From Prevotellaceae bacterium UBA7017 (GTDB lineage Bacteria; Bacteroidota; Bacteroidia; Bacteroidales; Bacteroidaceae), in contig DJWZ01000006.1 in assembly GCA_002449535.1 (NCBI GenBank), forward strand, positions 1 through 11,291: a DNA stretch of 11,291 nt, read 5' to 3'. Made by a program: the position numbers and the translations under genes. Of this stretch, positions 7,633 through 11,291 are shown in pieces. The notes beneath the pieces were generated by a model. That model ran no database searches, was not told the DNA's origin, and saw nothing but the letters and a program-made list of their open reading frames with translations. Numbering within the stretch: position 1 is the first letter of the stretch; the number at the start of each line of letters is the position of its first letter.

Positions 7633-7661
7633 GAAAAAACAAAAAAAATTGTTTTTTCTTG
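7630..7661. repeat. Perfect 13-bp AT-rich hairpin over the tRNA-Leu -33 element
   Basis: The 13-nt arms 7630-7642 and 7649-7661 are perfectly complementary (CAAGAAAAAACAA with its reverse complement) around a loop of six A. The left arm contains the -33 TTG of the tRNA-Leu promoter. It could be a cruciform, an A-tract bend acting like an UP element, or a terminator for transcription entering from either side. Confidence 0.6.
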
Positions 7662-7674
7662 ACATTTTCATGAT

Positions 7675-7708
7675 GCTATACCTTCGACAGACAGGTCAAA
7701 GGTAGAGC
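7675..7708. repeat. Imperfect 14-nt inverted repeat
   Basis: The arms 7675-7688 and 7695-7708 match at 12 of 14 positions as inverted repeats, with a 6-nt loop. The right arm is followed by five T. The element may be a regulator site or a weak terminator on the plus strand. The minus strand of the right arm contains TACCTTTG, but there is no -33 partner. Confidence 0.45.
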
Positions 7709-7775
7709 TTTTTCCCTCCCCTCTCACTCCCTTTCTTCACTCCCCTTCCACTTCCCTCCCACTCCCCTCCTTCAC
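7708..7775. other. Polypyrimidine tract with spaced CACT motifs
   Basis: Of 68 bases on the plus strand, only five are purines: A at 7726, 7739, 7750, 7761 and 7774, each within CACT. Their spacings are 13, 11, 11 and 13. The minus strand is therefore a purine tract with several G-runs and could form a triplex or G-quadruplex. No coding frame uses it. Confidence 0.7.
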
Positions 7776-7823
7776 TGAAAACTTGCACTTTTTTTATTAT
7801 TTCGTAAAAAAAGTAATGAAAAA

Positions 7824-7855
7824 TTTGCGTAATACCAAAAAAAATGCTACTTTTG
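7824..7855 (+). promoter_or_regulatory. Bacteroidetes-type promoter for tRNA-Cys
   Basis: TTTG at 7824-7827 and TACTTTTG at 7848-7855 match the full -33/-7 consensus with a 20-nt spacer. The gene begins 42 nt further on, so a short 5' leader must be trimmed. Confidence 0.85.
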
Positions 7856-7897
7856 CACCCGCTAAATCGCTATAAGGTTTATCCACTGTTTAATCTT

Positions 7898-7969
7898 GGT
7901 GCGTTGGATGAGCGGTTTAGTCTCCGGTCTGCAAAACCGGCCAGGGCGGTTCGACTCCGCCACGCACCT
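7898..7969 (+). tRNA. tRNA-Cys (anticodon GCA)
   Basis: The 72-nt gene has a 7-bp acceptor stem (GGTGCGT/ACGCACC) and discriminator T, the base expected for cysteine tRNAs. The anticodon stem CCGGT/ACCGG encloses the loop CTGCAAA, giving anticodon GCA, and the TPsiC arm reads GGCGGTTCGACTCCGCC. CCA is not encoded. It lies at the edge of the accessory block and is a possible integration site. Confidence 0.96.
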
Positions 7970-7974
7970 CAAAG

Positions 7975-8007
7975 AAAAAGGAACTCATAATCGAGTTCCT
8001 TTTTTTG
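7975..8007 (+). terminator. Strong intrinsic terminator after tRNA-Cys, probably bidirectional
   Basis: GGAACTC (7980-7986) and GAGTTCC (7993-7999) pair around ATAATC. Flanking A5 and T5 extend the stem to 12 bp, and seven T follow. On the minus strand an equivalent U-run follows, so it can also end the amidase transcript, whose stop is at 8045. Confidence 0.9.
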
Positions 8008-8044
8008 TTTGTCCCAATATAAACGTTTTCATTACGCCAATCTT

Positions 8045-8482
8045 CTATTCTGCCGGCTGTAATTCTGCATACTCTGTTTTGCAAGAGAAACAGGGACAGG
8101 CTTTCCTTACGCCTGGCAGTTCATTATGTCCTACGATGCGGGCATCAGGATATTCTGCCCGCAGGTCTTTCAGCAGCGACAAGAGAGACACTTTCTGCAT
8201 CTCGGTACGGGTGTCGGCAGGACGTCCTTTCTCGTCAAGACCTCCCTCATAGACGATGCCGAGGGAACAGTGATTGTAATTACGTGCATGAACGCCACGG
8301 ACTGTTTCAGGAAGCAGCGGTATTATGTCGCCGTTGCGACGAACATAATAATGGTATGAGCATTGTCCGAACTTTTTCTTGCCACAGGCTATGAGCGTTT
8401 CTGTGCTGAAGGGTCTGTTGCATCTGTTGGCGACACAGTGGACAACCAGCAGGCGAACGGAATCATGTTTTAATGGTTTCAT
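8045..8482 (-). CDS. N-acetylmuramoyl-L-alanine amidase, Amidase_2 (T7 lysozyme-like)
   Basis: The 145-residue protein has the Amidase_2/PGRP fold, which cleaves the bond between N-acetylmuramic acid and L-alanine in peptidoglycan using zinc. Probable zinc ligands are H15 (VVHCVAN), H119 (VGHNELPG) and C129 (RKACPCF); K127 matches the catalytic lysine of T7 lysozyme, and Y43 or Y46 in SYHYYVRRNGDI the catalytic tyrosine. The loop between H119 and C129 is shorter than in many Bacteroides relatives. There is no signal peptide or membrane segment, so the enzyme appears cytoplasmic unless released by a partner. It starts 10 nt after the stop of the 32-residue membrane peptide gene, implying one transcript. 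The terminator at 7975-8007 probably ends it. Family assignment is strong; the role (prophage-like lysin, immunity or cell-wall turnover) is open. Confidence 0.93.
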   Translation of the reverse strand: MKPLKHDSVRLLVVHCVANRCNRPFSTETLIACGKKKFGQCSYHYYVRRNGDIIPLLPETVRGVHARNYNHCSLGIVYEGGLDEKGRPADTRTEMQKVSLLSLLKDLRAEYPDARIVGHNELPGVRKACPCFSCKTEYAELQPAE

Positions 8483-8492
8483 AATAATACGT

Positions 8493-8591
8493 TTATCTCA
8501 CGCAGGAAGAAGCACCGAGTGCTGTTAGTATTGCTGCAAGAATATTTATTGCCATCTGAATGGCATGCTTTAGAAATGTTTTCTTATTCAT
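8493..8591 (-). CDS. 'Smalltalk'-type 32-residue membrane peptide
   Basis: Reading the minus strand from the ATG at 8591-8589 gives 32 residues ending at TAA 8495-8493. The peptide begins MNKKTFLKHAIQ and ends LTALGASSCVR, with a hydrophobic stretch of about 16 residues (MAINILAAILTALGAS) between. This matches, from memory, the family NCBI calls 'smalltalk protein': peptides of about 30 residues, Lys-rich N-terminus, one hydrophobic helix and a Cys near the C-terminus, usually found between HU-type and amidase genes in Bacteroides and Prevotella. The gene order here is the same. The ASSC near the end is lipobox-like but lies too close to the C-terminus for a normal lipoprotein. A holin-like or signalling role is possible but unproven. 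It is easily missed because of its length. Confidence 0.85.
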   Translation of the reverse strand: MNKKTFLKHAIQMAINILAAILTALGASSCVR

Positions 8592-8617
8592 CGTGTTATG
8601 AAAGTTTATTGTTTATT

Positions 8618-8648
8618 GACCTTAGACCTTTAACCATTGAACATTGAC
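8618..8648 (+). repeat. Degenerate 7-bp tandem array (GACCTTA...GAACATT)
   Basis: Consecutive heptamers are GACCTTA (8618), GACCTTT (8625), AACCATT (8632) and GAACATT (8639), followed by GAC. The phase is kept exactly while the sequence drifts. Confidence 0.75.
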
Positions 8649-8732
8649 TTCGTCGAAGATGCTACGTCATGAAAATGTAAAAGCGATTTTTCATTTTGCA
8701 TAACTTAAACGCATCTTTGAACATTGAATATT
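8637..8732 (+). repeat. Segment flanked by direct repeats TTGAACATTGA
   Basis: TTGAACATTGA at 8637-8647 recurs exactly at 8717-8727, 80 bp apart. Between them lie a CTTCG/CGAAG palindrome (8648-8658) and an AAAATG/CATTTT imperfect hairpin (about 8670-8697). Both flanks are also 7-bp array units (GAACATT, then GAATATT), so the segment may be an insertion into, or growth within, one array. Confidence 0.55.
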
Positions 8733-8737
8733 ATTTT

Positions 8738-8817
8738 CCCCTCCCCTTGGGAGGGTCGGGGTGGGGTCCGACCTTTGACCTTAGACTCCTTCCCCTTGGG
8801 GAGGTCGGGAGGGGGTC
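8738..8817 (+). repeat. Two GC-rich direct copies enclosing a 7-bp array
   Basis: Copies of about 30 bp at 8738-8768 and 8788-8817 share a CTCCCCTTGGG-type core followed by a G-rich half ending GGGGTC. Between them GACCTTT, GACCTTA and GACTCCT (8770-8790) form a 7-bp array. The first copy contains GGGAGGGTCGGGGTGGGG (8749-8766), a textbook G-quadruplex pattern. Confidence 0.7.
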
Positions 8818-8955
8818 TCTTAAAAAAGCGGCAGGAGCGCAAGGCGCGTTCATGAGAGGTAAAGATGCCTGATGTAAGAGGTAAGATGAATCCTATTGCT
8901 CTTCTGGTGTCTCATCGCTGATCCCTCCGGACACTCACTGCCATTAAGCCCTCAA

Positions 8956-9038
8956 CTCCCTCCCCAACTGGGGTTTCTGTCCCCTGCGAAACGGGGGAAC
9001 CGAAGTGGGTGTAAAGACCATTGAGGCTGGGGAGGGGC
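8956..9038. repeat. GC-rich inverted repeat next to the HU stop
   Basis: Arms at 8956-8968 and 9026-9038 match at 11 of 13 positions as inverted repeats. Inside is a second stem, GTCCCC with GGGGAAC (about 8979-9000). On the minus strand the structure begins 3 nt after the HU stop, so it may act as a terminator or an mRNA-stabilising end; it also looks like a dispersed intergenic element. Confidence 0.55.
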
Positions 9039-9040
9039 TT

Positions 9041-9601
9041 TTACCCTTCGTCACCAGTTCCGCCACTTGTAGTACCCCCGCCAGTGCTTGGGTTAGTGCC
9101 AGGGTTTTGGTTTTCGTTTTCGGTATCGTTTTGGTTTTGGTTTTCGGTATCACCATCCTCCACAATGCCCTCATCGGTTGAGGTGACACGTTTCACTTCC
9201 TTTCCATCACGATCATAGCAGGTGATTACAACGTTTGTAGTATGAAGTTCCTGCTTCAGTTCCGTTGCAGGTGTGAAGACGATGCGTCGCGTGGTGATGA
9301 GTGACGACTTGACATCATTAACGTCGGCAACACTCTTTGCGCTCAGGCTGAAACGCATGGTGCCCAGTCCTGGCAGCGCCACAGAGTGTCCCTCCGTTGC
9401 CCATGCCTTGATAACCTCACCGGCTGCATCCCAGCATGCCTGCATCACACCCTGGCTCACACCGCTGCGAAGGGCTGCTTCGCGGATGACCTTCTCCTGT
9501 GCGAGCATGGAATAGATTTCAGGAAGCATCACATAGCGGTATGTACCGGCATACTTTCCAACTTTGATTTCGCGCTCTCTTGCTTTTACTTTTAATGACA
9601 T
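9041..9601 (-). CDS. HU family DNA-binding protein (HU-HIG type) with acidic low-complexity tail
   Basis: The 186-residue protein resembles the Bacteroidetes HU-HIG group, longer relatives of the histone-like HU proteins that bend DNA. Residues 1-125 carry the domain: a Lys/Arg-rich N-terminus, a helical part (VIREAALRSGVSQGVMQACW), GHSVALPGLGTMRFSL at about 71-86 as the conserved HU core, and a basic segment before VFTPATELK. After residue 141 the chain becomes acidic and Asn/Gln/Thr/Gly-rich (EDGDTENQNQNDTENENQ, then Gly-Thr), encoded by GGTTTT-like repeats on the plus strand at 9102-9150. The tail is probably disordered. The ATG at 9601 follows an AT-rich leader. A likely promoter is at 9752-9784. 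HU precedes smalltalk and amidase, as in the recurrent Bacteroidetes cassette. DNA target and role unknown. Confidence 0.88.
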   Translation of the reverse strand: MSLKVKAREREIKVGKYAGTYRYVMLPEIYSMLAQEKVIREAALRSGVSQGVMQACWDAAGEVIKAWATEGHSVALPGLGTMRFSLSAKSVADVNDVKSSLITTRRIVFTPATELKQELHTTNVVITCYDRDGKEVKRVTSTDEGIVEDGDTENQNQNDTENENQNPGTNPSTGGGTTSGGTGDEG

Positions 9602-9658
9602 TTGAACTTAATTTTTACGTTAAACACTATGGTTGACAGACTTTGTTGGATTGGGACG

Positions 9659-9724
9659 CCCTGTTTACCGGAGTGCAGAGTAGGAATTTTTCCCGTGCAC
9701 TGAAAAAAGTTTTCCACTGCACTG
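9659..9724 (-). repeat. Three degenerate 22-bp tandem units in the HU leader
   Basis: On the minus strand, units beginning at 9724, 9702 and 9680 share CAGTGCA-x-x-GGAAAA; the third is weaker (CTCTGCACTCCGG). The period is 22 bp, close to two helical turns. They lie between the predicted HU promoter and the HU start, inside the 5' leader, and could be a binding site for HU, DUF4248 protein or another regulator. Confidence 0.5.
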
Positions 9725-9751
9725 CAGTAAATAGTCCTTCTTCCAACACTG

Positions 9752-9784
9752 CAAAGGTACAACATTCTGAAAGGACGTTGACAA
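9752..9784 (-). promoter_or_regulatory. Probable promoter for HU
   Basis: On the minus strand TACCTTTG (9759-9752) is an exact TAnnTTTG element. The nearest TTG (9784-9782) is 22 nt upstream, two more than in the other promoters here. It would give a leader of about 145 nt before the HU ATG. Confidence 0.6.
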
Positions 9785-9810
9785 CCTTTGATGACCTTCG
9801 CGATAAAAAT

Positions 9811-9996
9811 TTATTCTTCAATGTCTATGCAATATTGTTCACAGAGAAAACGTACTGCGTTGGGAGGAAGTTTCTGGGCATATATGCTGACACCCATGTC
9901 AGATAGCACTTGCCTGTGCGTTTTCAGAAAACGGTAGAATGTAGAGTATGATACGCCTGCAAGTGTTGCAAGTTCTGATTTGGAATAGTATTTCAT
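9811..9996 (-). CDS. DUF4248 family protein, helix-turn-helix-like
   Basis: The 61-residue product begins MKYYSKSELATLAGVSYSTF, followed by KTHRQVLSDMGVSIYAQKLPPNAVRFLC and YCIDI. These are the hallmarks of DUF4248, a small Bacteroidetes family of unknown function. The ELATLAGVSYSTFYRFL segment looks like a MerR/excisionase-type helix-turn-helix, so DNA binding is plausible. I chose the ATG at 9996-9994 because the family begins MxYYxK; a TTG nine bases upstream (10005) would add only MKK. It follows the DUF6371-like gene by 40 bp that are almost entirely 7-bp repeats, so its ribosome binding region is repeat-derived (GAACATTGAAAAAG). HU lies 209 bp downstream with its own promoter. Family call fairly firm. 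Confidence 0.83.
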   Translation of the reverse strand: MKYYSKSELATLAGVSYSTFYRFLKTHRQVLSDMGVSIYAQKLPPNAVRFLCEQYCIDIEE

Positions 9997-10000
9997 CTTT

Positions 10001-10049
10001 TTCAATGTTCAATTTTCAATGGTCAATTTTCAATTATCAATTTTCAATG
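10001..10049 (-). repeat. Seven-unit 7-bp tandem array (GAMMATT type)
   Basis: On the plus strand seven heptamers follow exactly: TTCAATG, TTCAATT, TTCAATG, GTCAATT, TTCAATT, ATCAATT, TTCAATG. On the minus strand this reads as GAAAATT, GATAATT, GACCATT and GAACATT units. The array overlaps the last 13 nt of the DUF6371-like gene and supplies its stop codon, and it fills the gap before DUF4248. Confidence 0.9.
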
Positions 10050-10792
10050 AGTAACCCCACAAGGTCTATTTTGCGTTCTTTCTGTTCTACCGTGGCATGG
10101 CGTTCAAGGAAGTCGGAGCAACTGATGTCCATGTGATATGCCTCTCTTGCCTGTTCCGCCATCTCCTGCCACGCAAGGTAGTTCGTCATGGTGCAGTCGG
10201 TGCGGGGAAAGAGGGTTACGGTATTTCCCCGCAAAGGCTCCAACTGGTCTATGGTGAAATTGACCGGATAGACGGTGGCAAGCCAATGGCACTCTGGATA
10301 GAACACCGAGAGCAATACGGCAGTTCTCTCGCTTTCTACGATGGCTATGGGTTTCTCTGTGTCCACGGTGAGATGTAGTCCGAACAGGCAGTGCCTTGCA
10401 TGCCAGCAGTCCAGCAGTTCCGGGTGTCGCCTGCGCAGCATCACCGACACCCACGAATTGCCGATATGCCCGTCATGTACTCTTCCCTTCTCGTCTATCA
10501 TCCAATATATCGGCAGCCCTTTCCTGCTCCTGCCAAGCAGATAGCGCCCACATGCGTTGTGCATCTGTTCCGTCGTCAATAAGCCTGCATCTATGAACGG
10601 ACGGAAGAAATCCTGTTCATTACAGCGGCATCTTTCCACCATCCCCATCGTAGGCACTATAAAGTCCGCTCCGGATGCGGCAGAAGGGTCCTTCGGCTGC
10701 ACGCACAGTTCGTCGTTGACCACAGAGATATTAAGTCCCAGTTCCTCACCGACGTTCTTGAACGTTACCTGCATCAAATCACTTAACTTCAT
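10037..10792 (-). CDS. DUF6371-like protein, divergent Toprim-type domain
   Basis: The 251-residue protein resembles the C-terminal part of DUF6371 proteins, found on Bacteroidetes mobile and accessory regions with replication- or primase-like genes. Shared segments are the RYLLGRSRKGLPIYWMIDEKGRVHDGHI region (about 83-110), CLFGLHL (135-141), the Toprim-like strand PIAIVESERTAVL (148-160), and HWLAT...LRGNTVTLFP. Two features are unusual. The zinc-finger N-terminus typical of the family is absent, replaced by about 50 residues I do not recognise. The usual LATGG and LFPD read LATVY and LFPR, so the acidic metal site may be lost although the glutamates in VESE remain. The start ATG at 10792 has CGAGGA just upstream. 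The C-terminus IEN and the stop lie within the 7-bp array. Family call moderately sure; function unknown. Confidence 0.7.
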   Translation of the reverse strand: MKLSDLMQVTFKNVGEELGLNISVVNDELCVQPKDPSAASGADFIVPTMGMVERCRCNEQDFFRPFIDAGLLTTEQMHNACGRYLLGRSRKGLPIYWMIDEKGRVHDGHIGNSWVSVMLRRRHPELLDCWHARHCLFGLHLTVDTEKPIAIVESERTAVLLSVFYPECHWLATVYPVNFTIDQLEPLRGNTVTLFPRTDCTMTNYLAWQEMAEQAREAYHMDISCSDFLERHATVEQKERKIDLVGLLIEN

Positions 10793-10844
10793 GTTCCTCG
10801 CGCGTCATGCGACATTTAAAAAATTAAAAATAAATATTTATAAT

Positions 10845-10866
10845 AGCCCCTATATAAATAGGGGCT
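10845..10866 (-). terminator. Intrinsic terminator after the gene at 10878
   Basis: AGCCCCTAT (10845-10853) and ATAGGGGCT (10858-10866) form a perfect 9-bp stem with an ATAA loop. On the minus strand a U-rich stretch follows. It lies 11 nt beyond the stop of the upstream gene and before the DUF6371-like gene, so it may separate or attenuate their transcription. Confidence 0.75.
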
Positions 10867-10877
10867 GTATTTAATTA

Positions 10878-11291
10878 TTATTTATATTCTTTCTTGCGCT
10901 CCACCCACGTCTCGCCCGTCTCAGGGTTCTTTACGGACAAGAGTATCCCGCTCTGCTCCGCCTCGCGGAACAGAGAATAATACAGTCCTTTGTTCTGTAT
11001 GTGGCTGATACGCATTGTTACAGCCATCAGCTGGTTGAACGTACGGGCGCTGAGTCCGTCAAAGGCATCCTCAAAGAGCAGATTCAGATTCCATTCGTAG
11101 GAATTGTTGTCACCATGTATGATATATCTCCCGTTGAAAGCCTGCTGACTATTGTCCGCAGTCTGTTGGCTGCTGACCCATCGCCCAAGACTGTCACGAG
11201 GTTTCTCCTGATAACCTAAGCACTCTATAGGAAGATTGTCATTGTCAAGCTTATAGTACATCTTGTGTTTCATGCGCATCCGTCTTGAAAG
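10878..11291 (-). CDS. Unrecognised protein, possibly incomplete at the window edge
   Basis: The frame is open from the stop at 10878 to the window edge. The first ATG in view is at 11279, giving 133 residues, but codons upstream are also open, so the true start may lie outside. An ATG at 11261 gives MYYKLDNDNLPIECLG, which resembles the 'YYKLD...P.EC' opening of several short Bacteroidetes mobile-element proteins; that start is therefore also credible. Visible features are a middle segment NGRYIIHGDNNSYEWNLNLLFEDAF and a hydrophilic, charged C-terminus ETGETWVERKKEYK. There is no signal peptide or membrane segment. I recognise no domain. It has the same orientation as the DUF6371-like gene but is separated from it by a terminator. 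Confidence 0.6.
   Translation of the reverse strand, partial: LSRRMRMKHKMYYKLDNDNLPIECLGYQEKPRDSLGRWVSSQQTADNSQQAFNGRYIIHGDNNSYEWNLNLLFEDAFDGLSARTFNQLMAVTMRISHIQNKGLYYSLFREAEQSGILLSVKNPETGETWVERKKEYK

Larger units (their letters stand above)
7577..7897. other. Divergent intergenic region between two tRNA genes
   Basis: These 321 bp contain no credible coding frame. They hold the tRNA-Leu promoter on minus, an AT-rich perfect hairpin, a second imperfect inverted repeat (7675-7708), a polypyrimidine tract with regularly placed CACT motifs (7708-7775), and the tRNA-Cys promoter on plus. These parts are listed separately. Confidence 0.8.
8592..9040. other. Repeat-rich spacer between HU and the smalltalk gene
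   Basis: These 449 bp contain no credible gene; the frames present consist of repeats. In order on the plus strand are a 7-bp repeat array, a segment of about 70 bp flanked by TTGAACATTGA, two GC-rich copies enclosing another 7-bp array, two scattered GAGGTAA units (8856-8862 and 8878-8884), a plain stretch (8885-8950) in which I see nothing, and a GC-rich inverted repeat next to the HU stop. I find no exact TAnnTTTG promoter for the smalltalk-amidase pair. Confidence 0.75.

Noticed and set aside
7697..7704. TACCTTTG on the minus strand as a further promoter
   Set aside because: No TTTG or TTG lies at the right distance upstream, and the hexamer is part of an inverted repeat.
7896..8252. 118-codon plus-strand frame
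   Set aside because: It reads through tRNA-Cys and its terminator and lies antisense to the amidase; it is a shadow.
8592..8620. Promoter for the smalltalk-amidase pair (AATAAACTTTCAT on minus)
   Set aside because: It lacks the TAnnTTTG pattern and a -33 element; transcription from HU is simpler.
8944..9189. 81-codon minus-strand frame at the HU end
   Set aside because: It consists of the low-complexity HU tail in another frame plus the GC-rich inverted repeat.
9627..9821. 64-codon minus-strand frame between HU and DUF4248
   Set aside because: It overlaps the DUF4248 end and runs through the HU promoter and leader repeats; its product resembles nothing and has no ribosome binding site.
8618..10049. 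CRISPR array
   Set aside because: The repeats are 7 or about 30 bp without regularly spaced unique spacers, and no cas gene is present.

Overview
The window looks like chromosomal DNA from a member of the Bacteroidales, most likely Prevotella or a close relative. The reasons are an RprX/RprY-type two-component system, promoters of the Bacteroidetes type (TAnnTTTG at -7 with a TTG or TTTG about 20 nt upstream), tRNA genes without an encoded CCA, a MutB-type methylmalonyl-CoA mutase, and small families (DUF4248, HU-HIG, 'smalltalk') that I know only from Bacteroidetes. Family assignments are from memory of sequence motifs; no search was run.

Region 1 (1-6842, plus strand) is compact core genome. 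It holds the 3' part of methylmalonyl-CoA mutase, recF overlapping it by ATGA, and a DUF721/DciA-like gene that probably starts at a TTG inside the end of recF. A Bacteroidetes promoter follows, then a tight run of rprX (sensor kinase), rprY (response regulator), a sugar-1-phosphate-type nucleotidyltransferase (TAATG junction) and guaA (GMP synthase, overlapping by 13 nt).

Region 2 (6843-7970) is a hinge. An inverted pair of 7-bp repeat arrays follows guaA. Next come a small AT-rich gene for a secreted protein and two divergent tRNA genes, Leu(UAG) on minus and Cys(GCA) on plus. The 321 bp between the tRNAs hold both promoters, two hairpins and a long polypyrimidine tract. A strong terminator ends tRNA-Cys and may also serve the opposing amidase gene.

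Region 3 (8045-11291, minus strand) is an accessory block. In transcription order it has an unrecognised protein, a terminator, a DUF6371-like (Toprim-like) protein, a DUF4248 helix-turn-helix-like protein, an HU-HIG DNA-binding protein with an acidic/Asn-rich tail, a 32-residue membrane peptide of the 'smalltalk' type, and an Amidase_2 (T7-lysozyme-like) amidase without a signal peptide. The 449 bp between HU and the peptide gene are packed with repeats: 7-bp tandem arrays, two GC-rich copies with G-quadruplex potential, and a GC-rich inverted repeat.

The two most interesting signals are the accessory module and the repeats. The module joins DNA-binding proteins to a tiny membrane peptide and a cytoplasmic-type peptidoglycan amidase, an arrangement resembling a holin/endolysin pair; its function is unknown to me. 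The repeats are degenerate tandem arrays whose sequence differs from site to site but whose unit is always 7 bp and usually begins with GA. One array supplies the stop codon of the DUF6371 gene.
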